Source: Prosapia bicincta
Taxonomy: Eukaryota; Arthropoda; Insecta; Hemiptera; Cercopidae
Direction: 5' to 3'
DNA length: 64,000 nt
NCBI GenBank assembly: GCA_036971475.1
Contig: JBAIZL010000001.1
Coordinates: 108,366,350-108,430,349, forward strand
A program made the translations under genes and the position numbers. This document shows positions 21,606 through 33,106 of the stretch, piece after piece. Position 1 is the stretch's first letter. The number at the start of each line of letters is the position of its first letter. The notes under the pieces are model-generated. The model did not search any database. It was not told where the DNA came from and worked only from the letters and a program-made list of their open reading frames with translations.

Positions 21606-23603
21606 TTATTAACAGACATTAAATAAAAATATTGGTTTTTATTTTGTTATTATTTTAACTTAAATTTTTTGTTTTTAATGCTTTATATTATTTTTTTAAA
21701 ATCCACAAGCAGAATAATTAAACACTGTGATTTTAACTTTTGAGATGGTTTTGTTTAACATTTTTAACTCAATCTGAAACTTTGTATAAGTGGTGGTAAC
21801 TTTTACTTTTGCAATCGTAAAAAAATTGTTAAAGTAACATTTTCATTCATCATCAAATATTAGCAATAAAATAACGTTGTATGTAAAGTATTTGATCAAT
21901 TATTATGGAGTATCTGTTTTGTTTTAAAATAATGAAAATGTTGCACACACCAAGACCAAATTAAATATGCACGTAAGTGTTACATGTAAAATAACAATTT
22001 ATTTATAAGTAATACTTAGGTTATAAAGCATATATATTTTAAAGTGATAGTGATAAAAGTTGTATTTGTGTGTATACATGTACAGACACATACATACATT
22101 GTTTATTTCTTTGAAGAAGTATTAAGAGCAATGTTATATTTTATGAAAAATCTGTGCTAACAAGGATGAGAGAGACTAGCAAGTGAAGAAATAAGAGATT
22201 TTAAACATTAAGTAAGAATATTTCTTAGTTTTTAACAACTATAAATTTGTTTCAACTTAAAGATAATAAAATTCAGTTCTCATGGTCAAAACTATTTTGT
22301 AACAAAGTTTATTACAATAATTTTGAACTCTAATCAAAAATATAAGATATGGAAAAGTTGTAAATATTTTTTTCAGATTCACAAAAAACCAATTACAAAC
22401 TCTTTGTTATTTCACAGTTATAAGATTTCCCATTATAAATTTAGAGCACTTTTTAACATAAATGACAAACTTCAAAACTCGTAATTTTTTTTATCAAGTA
22501 TACTTAATAATTTAACATTTTAGTTTCGGGGTTGTTTTTTACTGTAATAGCACAGTTAAGAATTTTTAAATAATATATATTTACTTCTTTTTTATAAATA
22601 TTTTGACATATGTATATAAACCCACACACTAGCCATACAAATCTGCTGAACTGAAATATAGGAGGTATAGGAGGCAGGCATGATTTCAAATACACAAATT
22701 AAATTGATGGGCATGATTATTCATAATGGACTTGTAAATTTAAAAAAAACTATGTTTTACTGATTTTAATTTGAGTCTTGTTAAACATTTTGGTTTTGGT
22801 TACGTTAATGAATTGTACAAAATCCACATCATGTAAAACACATATATTTCTGTGTTATTACAAGAGATGTTTCCATCAAAATTTATTTGCATTAAAAAAA
22901 AAATACTTTGATATTTCATCAAAAAAAAAAAAAAAAAAAAAAAATTGATAAAATAGAAATATAATTAAAAATTAAAACAAAAATAATGATGAATTTTGAA
23001 ATATTTCTAAAAACCAAAATTTTTACGTCGTCTTCACTTAACACACAATTATTGAACTAAAAGTTTTGAATAAAAAGACGTTATTTTTTTCTATCTTCAA
23101 CCATGTCTCAATAGTACTTCAACAAAAAAGATTGCAATTTAAATAGATGTTGAAGTGCAGCTATGACAAATAACTGGTACTTCGATTGTTTTAAAACAGT
23201 TGTCATGTATTTTAGGGATGTTTCAAGGAAATGTAAGTGACAGTTGAACACATACATCAGTAAACAAATTCCAAGAACAGTGAAGCAACCTCAAGCACAA
23301 TGCAGTTTATTTCTAACTCAAGATAAATAATCAGCTGTTATCAAGAGAATGAATTTTTTAGCCATGCTTTTGTGAATTGTAATATCATGCACAATTTTTT
23401 AATAAGTGTTTAAAAACTATATATGGCAATTTATAGTGTTGAATAGGTTCCTACTTTTTATGTGTCTTATTCATCTGTCCTGAATACTCCAAATTTAAAT
23501 GCATCATAGAATTTAAATTCAAATTAAAAAAATCAAAGCAGAAAAATTACAGTTTTGTACATTTTTTATATAAAAAGTGATATTAATTTAAGAAAATTAA
23601 ATG
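21606..23603. other. Intron, no gene seen
   Basis: AT-rich intron with a poly-A tract at 22920-22944. No open frame of interest, and no inverted or tandem repeat noticed. Confidence 0.45.
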
Positions 23604-23605
23604 TA

Positions 23606-24903
23606 CGAGGGTTGTCCAAAAATTAAAGACAGTTTTCATTTTAAATAGCAGGAAAATTTTATTTTAACAAAAAAAGTACATGGAGTTGTAAGTACATATA
23701 AAAACTATTTTTCAACATAGTCCCCGTCAACATCTATGCACTTGCTTAGCCGGGGGGTGAGCTTCTTAATGCCTTGGTCATAGAAGTCTCCCGCCTGTGA
23801 CCGCAACCATTTCTCCACCTCTTCCTGGACTTCTTCATCAGTCTCGAAGCGTTTTCGAGCCAAATGTTGCTTCAGGTAAAGGAAAAGATGGAAATCGCTC
23901 GGTGCCAGATCAGGGCTGTTAGCAGGATGGCTAAGAACGTCCCATTTAAAGGAATCCAGGAACGCAGTGGTGATCGCCTCAGAGTGGGGCCGAGCATTGT
24001 CGTACAACAAACAGACTCCTTTACTCAATCTCCCTCGCTTATTTAGGGTTTCACAATAACGAGCAGCGTTAATTGCGGTGGCACTAGGTAAAAATTAGAC
24101 AAGAAGAACTCCTTGTCGGTCCCAAAAGACGGGTGCCATGATATTTTTTGTTTGGGGAAATTGTTTGACCCGAGGTGTTGTGGAGTGACGCCATGTCATG
24201 GATTGGTGTTTGGACTCAGGTGTGTGGTGGTATGTCCACGTTTCATCGCCAGTCACAAGAAACTTGAGTCCAGAAACTCCTCCCCCTCCCTGTTGAAATG
24301 ATCCAAAAACTTTTGGCCACTTTCCACACGATTTTCTTTGTGAACTTCGGTCAACATTTTTGGCACCCAACGAGCACACACTTTTCAGTAACCTAATTTT
24401 TCCGTCAAAATTGTTTGAATTGTTGATTTACTGACTTCAGATATCATTTCGGCAAGATCTCGGATCGTCGGACGAAGATTTTATCGAAGCTTTTCTTCAA
24501 CTTTCAACAACAATGCTTCGTCGATGGATGATTTCCTCCCCCTCCCTTCTTTGTCATGGACGTTGGTTCTGCCATTTGAGAACTCTGTGCACCACTTCCT
24601 GACATTGCGTTTATTCATTAGATTACCGTAAATGGCCTTCACACGTCGATAAATATCAACAGGGCGCAATTTTTCCGCGTGAAGGAATCGGATGACGAAG
24701 CGAACATCACAACTGGCGGGATTCGGTACTGGGACATCCATCCCTAATGACTGCCAAGGACATACTAATAAAGGTACAGATGCGCGCGACTCCTCATTTT
24801 AGAGGGGAGAGGCGAAGCTAAAAGGTAGTGCTGCCACCTAGCGGAATATTTCACCGGTGTGGCGGTAAAATTCAAACGGTTTTTAATTTTTAGACAACCC
24901 TTG
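23606..24903 (-). mobile_element. mariner-family DNA transposon A (defective)
   Basis: A 1,298-bp element bounded by TA (23604-23605 and 24904-24905). Imperfect terminal inverted repeats start CGAGGGTTGTCCAAAAATTA on the left and its near complement on the right. The transposase runs on the minus strand and is split into three frames. The element is inserted antisense to the kinesin gene in its largest intron. Confidence 0.88.
23705..24741 (-). pseudogene. mariner transposase A, broken
   Basis: Encodes a cut-and-paste DDD transposase. N-terminal part (24741-24481) starts MDVPVPNPASCDVRFVIRFL, with the helix-turn-helix segment NVRKWCTEFSNGRTNVHDKE. The middle (24379-24095) has the first catalytic Asp in VTGDETWTYH. 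The C-terminal part (24028-23705) has the second in LLYDNARPHS and the third in SPDLAPSDFHLF, a mariner-type spacing. Frame changes between 24481 and 24379 and between 24095 and 24028 disrupt it, so no functional enzyme is made. All three catalytic aspartates survive. Confidence 0.9.
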
Positions 24904-24984
24904 TAACAAGGAATATGATTAAAATGTATTGACAATAAGTGAAGTTGAAATTGTAGCAAAACTGTAGCAAATTAAAATGTGCCC

Positions 24985-25475
24985 AAATGTTTAAGTAGTT
25001 TTCTGCCATTCCTAACGATTCAATACCCTCCTCTGTTGACTCGTTTAGGTGTAACTCCATTTTCAAAACTTAAATCTTACTGTGAAACTTTGAGTTTGTC
25101 TTTATATACCGCTAGACACCCCCCCCACCCCTACCCCCACGTCAGACCTCGCTTCCTATTGGTGGAGGCCTACTCTTGCATCCAACTACTTAATAATTAT
25201 AAACTTTCAAGTATAACATTTGACTGTGTATTGAATACACTGTGCAAATACACACTCGAACGTTGTATTTAAAATTTTTAAATTAATAAGTAGTTGTAGG
25301 CGTGCACCAATAGGAAGCGAGGTTCTGGAAGTGGTGGGGCGTGACTAATGGTATATAAAGACAAATTCAAAGATTGGGCAACAGTACGATTTAAGTTTTG
25401 AAAATAGAGTAACTCTGAAACAGGCCAACAGAGGAAAATATTGAATCGTTAGAAATAGCAGAAAAATGTACACAA
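24985..25475. repeat. Inverted repeat with outward-facing promoter-like boxes
   Basis: Two arms of roughly 190 bp (24985-25190 and 25290-25475) separated by ~100 bp. Each arm, read outward from the centre, has a CCAAT box (25307-25311 right; ATTGG at 25158-25162 left), the word AGGAAGCGAGG, a G-rich stretch, and TATATAAAG 45-50 bp further on (25352-25360 right; CTTTATATA at 25100-25108 left). Beyond that both arms keep similarity for another ~110 bp to a conserved word TTGAATCGTTAG. The layout looks like a divergent promoter pair, for example of a duplicated multicopy gene. No coding sequence follows either TATA box, so the identity is unknown. Confidence 0.6.
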
Positions 25476-26253
25476 ACATACAGAAATATTCCTAACAGAA
25501 ATGAAGATGAGTATATTAATAATTTTAATTAAAATGTTATTTGATTGTTATCAAATCCTCAAACAAAATAATGTCTGAGTAAAGTGTTTCATTGGGAAAC
25601 ATTTATCTCAAAAATAAAAACAATTATCAGTGAATTAATTTTAGTAATTAAATTTAAATTATTTCAAGCATGATCGTAAGCAAACTTTAAAACTAACAAG
25701 TAGAGTTTCATATAATATTCTAGATTTTAAATTCTGATATTCTTAATGATATGTATTTTGTGACTAAACAAATTATATTGCAAACGAATTTTTAGCATAA
25801 TTTCTGTAACTGGTAATGATTCATATTTTGAATAGAGGCTTTATTTATTTGAGACTTTGAGTTGATAAAAGTAAGGAAGTAGTTCTCCATCCTAGAATGT
25901 CAAAGTTATATTCAGTTAGCATCTGAAAGTATATGTGAGTTATGTTATGAAATTATTTAAAGTGTATTACTGATGGATCAGTGATAATACAAACTTGTTA
26001 ATGCGTGTAATACATAATAAATGCAGTATTGCTTATTAAATAATTTGGATTGGTTACACCTACATTGTATAATCAAAATAATTCCTTTGTTGAAACATTT
26101 AATTTAAATTATAATTTAAGATTTTATTACTTTTTATATATTAATGAGTTATCTGTTAGGTTATATAATAAGTTTATTATTTAGAAAGCGCTTGTATCTA
26201 GGTATGAAATGTATTTTGTAAAATTAACTAACATTGGTGGTGGTTTATTTCAG
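25476..26253. other. End of the 11-kb intron
   Basis: AT-rich, no feature seen apart from the acceptor (TGGTTTATTTCAG) at 26241-26253. Confidence 0.5.
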
Positions 26254-26319
26254 CTCGTCCAACTTTCCTCAATCTCAATTTGAATTTGAACTCACTTCGG
26301 CTTCAGCCTGGGTCTAAAC
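26254..26319 (+). CDS. KIF13B: Kinesin-3 (KIF13B-like) exon 6
   Basis: 66-bp exon with acceptor TTTATTTCAG (ends 26253) and donor GTATGT (from 26320). The product ARPTFLNLNLNLNSLRLQPG is a conserved short motif of KIF13 tails. It completes the codon opened in exon 5 and ends one base into the next. Confidence 0.85.
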
Positions 26320-26494
26320 GTATGTCCTTCTCTATCTATCTGGTGTCTTTTTTTTTTTTTTTAATTTTTCATTTGTGTTTCATTTGTAGCTTTTTGCAAG
26401 CATTTATTTCGTTTTAATGGTTTTGTATCAAGTTAACAAATTTAGTTTTATCCATTGAACAAGGTGTAAATTTAGAAGTGGATAGATTATAATG

Positions 26495-26536
<42 letters not shown>

Positions 26537-26539
<3 letters not shown>

Positions 26540-26875
26540 TTTTTTGGACTAGGAGACTGACAGACTTACCTTGTAGTCTTGAAATAGAAACACATAAAAG
26601 CACTTAAACAATGATTTATTTCAACCACACAGTGGTCTTTGTCAATCGAAGAGAAAACACAAAAAGAAATATGAGAGAATGAAATAAAATAATTTCTTTT
26701 TGTGTTTCCTCTTCGATTGACAAAGACCACTGTGTGGTTGAAATATATCATTGTTTAAGTGCTTTTATGTGTTTCTATTTCAAGACTACAGAGTGGACTC
26801 TTACCAAGGTAAGTCTGTCAGTCTCCTAGTCCAAAAGATCTAAATAATCTTTACCAACCTAAACTAACCTAAATA
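26537..26875. mobile_element. Hairpin derivative of the second PLE family
   Basis: Left arm (26537-26695) is inverted and right arm (26696-26875) direct, both copies of the repeat at 1562-2640. No coding body. It is flanked by (AT)n on both sides (26499-26536 and 26873-26886). The loop is almost absent, and a 12-base word (AGTGGACTCTTA) present in the right arm is missing from the left one. Confidence 0.75.
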
Positions 26876-26886
26876 TATATATATAT

Positions 26887-29542
26887 GAGGTTAGGTTAGT
26901 TCTAGTTGAGCTTAAAGCTTATGTAGTTCCATACAATTGGACCATTTGGGACTGACATGTTTTGTCCGATTAATTTTCACTCGAATTACTCAGGAATGGG
27001 TTCATGAAAATGTTAATTTCAAATGGTAAAATAAGTAAACAGAGCTGAAATGATTTTAATTTTAAGTAGGATTGGAATATCTATATTCAATATATTAATT
27101 AAACTACCAGTAAATATTAATATCTATATATTGTTGTTAAAACTAATCGATATACCAATTAAAAAAAAAAAACACTCGGTACATTTATTACAATTAGCAA
27201 TGTAATGTTAGTAAAGAAATTAAAATCAGTAACCAAATGAAAAATAACTATTTACATTTTTAAATGTGCAAAACAAATTCATTTTAAAGGATTTAAACAT
27301 TAAAATTTACATATACATATTTTATTTACATTATAATATTAAAATTTTCTTCAAAATTCTCTTTCCAGGACAACCCAAGAGTGTTAATATATGACCTTGA
27401 AATATAGATGTTTCCAATGTATCGGGTATTTAAATATCGATGAAAAGTATTTCCAACCATCTCTGATATATCGATATTTCAATACATCGCTTTTCGATGT
27501 TCCAACCTTAATTTCAGGTTGAGAATTAGTGAACAGTCTGCTGTTCAGTCTAAAATACAGTATCCACTTTATGGACTTTGAAGCATTTGTGAATGTAACA
27601 GTAGGCTGTTTTACAAATAAACTGTAAATCAATTGTGACAGTTTCGAGATAATGCAGTTTATAATGTTAATGAAAGTATATAAAATATTATGATTTGTCA
27701 CAAACATGAAGTGAGCGACACTATGAAGAGAGCTGACATCTCTCACTTCAGTAGATTCAGTGGAAGGTCCATCGTCTATAGGATAACTAATTCTCTTTGG
27801 GGGATGTCTTTTATTGAACTTATCAGTATGAACAATATTCCATATACTCAGTATATCACGTAGTTACACTGCAATAAAATATTGGGGCAAATAAGGTAGT
27901 TTTTGAATTAATTAATGAGCATAATTATTTGGTCTCATTAAAAGCCTGGTCCTACAAGTGGTCCAATTAACTGTAATTTACTGTGTGTGTTTGTGCATGC
28001 ACATGTGTGTTTGTATGTGTTTGTGTGAGTTCAATAAATGTGCGATCTGATCCATTAAGGTAGCTTTAACTTGATATAGCCTTTCCCACCATCAACCTTG
28101 TTTTTAGTGTTTGTTAAAATGGAGATTGACCAAATCACTGAACAAATAGCATCAAGTTTTTGGTGATTCTTTTAAAGCTGTTTAGTGTGATAATGCTCTA
28201 AAAAATTCGATTAAATATTTTAAAGATAGGGAATACGTTAACCTTTTTAAAATTTTTGATCTGGTATCAGCAACTTTTCCCTGAATTAAAAAAAAAATAA
28301 ACTTTTGCCAGAGTATTTTAAAATTTAATTGTTCAGTTAGGCTTGTGAGTACTGTTGCTTAATTTAAATATGGTTCTTCAGCATCATTTGTACAGTGTTT
28401 TGGCGATCATTAAGGGTATCTATACTTTTATGGTTTTCAACAACATAGGAGATTGAAAGTTGTACTTGCCTTGCATCATCTTTGAAATTTTCTCAGACAT
28501 CTTTCAATTGTTTAATTTACTTGAAACAGGTGCTTTCTTTATAGGATTATCAAACTTGATAATAAGTCATTGCTCAATGATCTTTACAATCTGTTTCAAC
28601 AAACAGTAATAACAAGCATACATGAAATAATCACAACTGGCATAGCTGGCATTCATACTGTGGGCTCTCACTCTATATTGAAGTAAATGGGCAAGGCTGT
28701 ATTTTGCATCAAAGTCCAGTTGGATCAGTTCGTATTTACTAGACAAGCAAGGTGTATTACAATAACACTATTTCTTATATTAATATTTTACTTTTATTTA
28801 TATAAAATTAATGATGTAGACTTCTTAGTAAAATTATTCCATGTTTGTTTTGTTTTGGCGAGTTTGCTTTTGTAGGTAGTTCATCCATACTGAGGCTGGT
28901 GTATAAATAGGGACTGTTTGACAGAAAGTTTATGGATTGGTTTGTTTTAACTGTAAATACTCTAGTTGTGGTTTTCATTACAATTATCAAATTTAAAAAA
29001 GTTTTATTTAAATGTGTTAATTATTTTATATTTGTATTTATAAATTGTAAATCTAGGATTAAAATTTTCGAGCTTTTTTCTGCTTTTTAATAATTTTATA
29101 CTCTATTGTAGTATGTGTGTAATTACTTTTAATACCATAGGACAATGTTTGAATTTTACACATCTGGTGGAATATGTGTGCTATTTATACCTACTTTTTA
29201 GTTGCTTTTAGTTTGTTGAATACATAATTTATTACATTCTGTACATCCTATTTCATAAAGTTTGTTACACCAGCCTTTAGTTTGTTAATAATGGATTAAC
29301 CACCATATATTATATACCACCTGTAAAAGCCGGCTTGCCGAAACAGTGAGATTCTTGTGGGCATAATTAGTGTAGGTAAAAGTGATTTTATAAATATATA
29401 TTTAAATTAATTAGCATGTTTTTTATTTTACTTTTATAAAAGAATTTTCATAGTAATAATATTGTGATTAATTTAACCACAGCATCACAGGAAATACACA
29501 GCTAAGTAATAAGAAAATTAGTTCCATAGAAATTGATTTCAT
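26887..29542. other. Intron, no firm feature
   Basis: AT-rich intron. At 27400-27510 there are several TATCGAT words in inverted order (as in TATATCGATATTTC), and a 120-codon minus frame runs 27746-27384. A transposon remnant is possible but I could not name it. The rest, including a GT-rich stretch at 27980-28030, shows nothing. Confidence 0.4.
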
Positions 29543-30200
29543 CAAAACTCTTTAAAAGGGGCCATTTTTTAAAATTAATTGTAGATGTTTGCGAATTATT
29601 ATAACTTTCAAATTTGATTGTAGAACATTGTAATAGAGACTCATAATTTATAGAGTATAAGCACAACTAAGAACATTTAAGTTAGCAAATTAAAAATCAT
29701 TTATAACTCAATTTGCATCATTCAAGCTGTAAATTCATAGAACCATCAAAGTTTAAATTGAAATTAAGTTTTCATTTCTTCAATTTATTTTAATTAAATT
29801 ACAAAAAAAAAAAACATTATAGCCTTCAAGAGACATAAATGGTCTGAAAAGAAACATTTAAGGTTCTTCACCAAAACTCTTTAAAGGGGCCATTTTTTTA
29901 ATTGATTGTGGACATTTGCTAATTATTATAAATTTCAAATTTGATGGTTGAAACTTATAATTTATACGAGTATAATCACAATTAAGATCACTTAATTTAA
30001 AGAATTAAAATAATTTATAACCCAATATGCATCATTCAAGCTGTAAATTCTTAGAACCATCAAAGATTGAATTTAAAATAAGTTTTCATTTTTCCAGTTT
30101 ATTTTAACTAATATTTTAAAAAACAACTGAAACTAAATGTTTCATTAAAACTAAACATTTAACGGCCTTTGGAGTTTGTTATTTTCTTTTTTTTAAAAAT
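29543..30200. repeat. Diverged tandem duplication, period about 329 bp
   Basis: Two direct copies (about 29543-29860 and 29872-30200) begin with CAAAACTCTTTAAA and GGGGCCATTTTTT. They share AATTATTATAA and CATTCAAGCTGTAAATTC blocks. Non-coding and diverged, so an old local duplication inside the intron. Confidence 0.7.
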
Positions 30201-30353
30201 GAATAGCTAATTTTATCAGAGTATTATTAAATATATATATATTAGCAACAGTGTTCTCTTGTATTAACTTATCACTTACACTCTCGTGTATATGAACAAC
30301 TTGTGTAGTACATTAAAGTGTTATATATATATATATATATACATACATACATA

Positions 30354-31505
30354 CAGTAAACTCCCGATTATCTGTGGAATAGAGTGGCCCGGCAACGCCG
30401 GATAACGAATTCCCCAGATAATCCGCTATGAACAAAGAATACGCAAAACGATCGATAATCGATTATTATACCATAAGTTACACAAATAATGACCCCAGTT
30501 AATGCAATTCACAAATAATCCTCAGAGTACAAAATAAATACGGAAAATAATTTAAAATGTCGATGTATTTGACGGATTATAACATGTACATTTGTATGTC
30601 TAACTATTTACAATACATACATAAGTATATGTCAAAAGTAAGTATGTATGTACATATGTAATTTCCTTTACACATAATACTTTCACTTTTTAACAAAAAA
30701 ATCTGTCACTTTCGTTTTTTTTGTGAGTATTGATTTAGCTTTAATGTGCGATCAAAGTTCTTTGGGAACCATTTTGTCGTTCAGTGAAGAGTCGTCTTGC
30801 TCTAATTATTGTGTCCGTTGTTTTCATCTCAAAAATTCTATTTCTACCATATACAGGTTTATTTGGAACATTAAAACAGTATATTAGACATTAAAATGTT
30901 GTTTTATTTATCGGTTTACAACAAAAAAAGGTAATTTACATAAAATATCAACTAATACAAATGATAAAATACTGCATGAGAAAAAATAAAATTCAATAAA
31001 AAAGACAGAGAAATAAAAATAACGCATAAAAATTCAAACTACCTACTACTTATTTTAGTATAATAACCACTGAACGTTCAACTCGGAATCTTTGTTTCTA
31101 CTTGTGTCACAAAGCCATAAAGATCACTAATGTATATGACAGACATGGATAATGCGTATGTCATGCCTTGACTATTTATAGCCGAGATTAGCTGACATTT
31201 GTTTACAATCTTATGATACACATTAGGTTTTCGGGCGTCCAAGCATTTTGTCATTGTCTCTTATACACAGTAGTCTGTTCCCAACTCGAGTTGGTTCATT
31301 CAGTCTAACAGGACAGTTATCGTTTATCCTTGCGTTATTTGAGATAGCTTAGTTTATTTTTATGATCGTTGTTTTTACCGGATATTGTGTCGCGTTGAGT
31401 AGTTAAAAAAAAACATTAATGAATCTGATTGGAATAAAAATTGGATATTTGTAAAACAATGGCAGACCCTGGATAATCCGCCCACGGATAATCGGGAGTT
31501 TACTA
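30354..31505. mobile_element. Tigger/Jerky-like non-autonomous DNA transposon
   Basis: About 1,150 bp with terminal inverted repeats CAGTAAACTCCCGATTATC on the left and the complement GATAATCGGGAGTTTACT on the right, flanked by TA. The ends match the pogo superfamily (Tigger/Jerky) pattern CAGTxxACTCCCGATTATCCG. No transposase frame of useful length, so it must depend on another copy. Its right end abuts a PLE hairpin (31509), a nested or adjacent insertion. Confidence 0.75.
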
Positions 31506-31508
31506 TAT

Positions 31509-31806
31509 AAAGTTATTATTGTTAATTATAAACAATTTTTCCGCCACTCAGTGCAATTATTTTTACCTTATGTAATGAGGTACCTTTCAGTCACTTGACC
31601 ATTGTCGAATCACTGAATTAATTTTCTCTATTTTTTTGTTAAAGAAATAGAGAAAAAACAAAAAAAAAATAGAGAAAATTAATTCAGTGATTCGACAATG
31701 GTCAACTGACTGAAAAGTGCCTCATCACATAAGGTAAAAATGATTGCACTTAGTGGCGGAATAATTGTTTACAATTAACAATAATAACTTTATAAAGTCA
31801 GTGCAC
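31509..31806 (+). mobile_element. PLE-derived hairpin element 4
   Basis: Left arm (about 31509-31615) and right arm (about 31684-31806) are diverged, inverted PLE terminal repeats. The loop (31616-31683) is itself palindromic (GAATTAATTTTCTCTATTTT and its complement). The right end runs to AAAGTCAGTGCAC, the left begins AAGTTATTATT, so the asymmetry of the other copies is kept. The ribozyme-like motif in the right arm has a G-T closing pair in stem II. Confidence 0.72.
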
Positions 31807-32205
31807 TTAACTAATATAAACATAGAGTCTTATTCCAAAATGAATTCTATGACTAAAAAAAAAAAATATTAAAGGTTTTAATTATAGAATATATTAGTAA
31901 ACAATTAAAACACCTTTTAACATTTTGTCCATGAAATACAAAAATAAAATATTTGTCTTAAGTGTTTGTATTTTTGTTGTTGTTAGTAGTAGGGTACTAT
32001 GTTTATTTTTATCAAATTATGTTTCATCAGATTTCTATCTGTAGATTTTTAGATTCTTTAATTCTTTAAATTAAGAAATGATCACTTCATTAGTTTTAAC
32101 TCATTGTAGATAAGATACTAGTTATGATATATATGCTTTACTGTATTGTTATCTAATGGAATCATTCAGTCTCCTTCTGCTAGACATTTGCCATTGGTCC
32201 CACTG

Positions 32206-32360
32206 TCACAAAATAACAAGTATTGGCTGCCCCAGCTTCTACATTAGCCAAACTAGCAGATTATTAAATACAACATTCAAAGGACATATCAATGACATGA
32301 AAAGCAAACTTTAAATCTAGCTACATATCACATATACAAAACACAAAATACACATAAACT
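32206..32360 (+). pseudogene. Degraded GIY-YIG endonuclease fragment (PLE-type)
   Basis: Conceptual translation near 32206-32300 reads KITSIGCPSFYISQTSR, then F-K-G-H, then stops. Compared with the usual K-I-x-C-x-x-C-x-x-F-Y-I-G-Q-T-S-R and F-x-x-H pattern, the first Cys is Ser and the Gly of YIG is Ser. YTKHKIH follows after two stops. A dead remnant of another PLE lineage, more decayed than the 58-kb copy. Confidence 0.55.
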
Positions 32361-32700
32361 AACATGCATATTGATTTTGGCATTCTTCTATTAGCAAAAC
32401 TTTTACACATTTGAAGTTAATAAATATTTTGCAAAATATAAACATGTTAAAAAACCGGGCTTTAAAACCAATGCCACCTGGCTAAATCACGCATCCCAAT
32501 AACCAATCTAGAAGTTGATGAAAATCGCTTTGTGTGTTTTAAAACATCATGTTTCCTCCAGTTTTTCATAAACTTACTTAAACTAGGAAGTCACAAACTT
32601 AATTTAGTATTAGAAGTCATCATTATTATAATAAAGGTCAAATTTATTTTGTAAAATTATTATATTAAAAGATTTTAACTTTCTGTGATTCTGATTACAG

Positions 32701-32939
32701 CATCACCAAATACTAAATTGGGTCTCCGTATGACAACATTACATGAAGAACAGACACACAATTCTTTAACAGGTCAAGAAATAAATGCTGAAGAGTTAAG
32801 TGAAGAGAATGAAGAAGATGAAGATGAAGAAGAAGCAAACATTGCAAGTGCAAGGGAGCTAACAGCCCAAGTTAAACAAAAGCAGCTCAACAATAGTGCA
32901 GCCAGTATGAAGTTTTCAGAGTTGGAATCTGTAGAGGCG
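32701..32939 (+). CDS. KIF13B: Kinesin-3 (KIF13B-like) exon 7
   Basis: Acceptor TGATTACAG (ends 32700), donor GTAGGT (from 32940). The product starts SPNTKLGLRMTTLHEEQTHN and contains a very acidic run (EELSEENEEDEDEEEAN) followed by a Lys/Gln-rich helix ending FSELESVEA. It ends on a full codon. The donor is followed within ~20 bases by a ~45-bp (AT)n run (32959-33001), and read-through would add a meaningless YIYI tail. Confidence 0.88.
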
Positions 32940-32954
32940 GTAGGTCAACTTTTA

Positions 32955-33004
<50 letters not shown>

Positions 33005-33106
33005 AAACACACACACATATATATATTTATAAATATTACTTACTACACAGACAAAGAAATATTTTTTATTTCAAGAAATATCGTATACAGATCCTCTAAG
33101 AATGTA

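Noticed and set aside
27384..27746. A 120-codon minus frame that might be a transposase fragment
   Set aside because: No recognisable motif, low-complexity composition, and adjacent TATCGAT palindromes; not enough to name it.
29318..29355. GGCTTGCC-GAAAC preceded by CTGTAAAAG, similar to the hammerhead-like motifs
   Set aside because: The linker length and core bases do not fit, and no stem I could be drawn that includes the linker.
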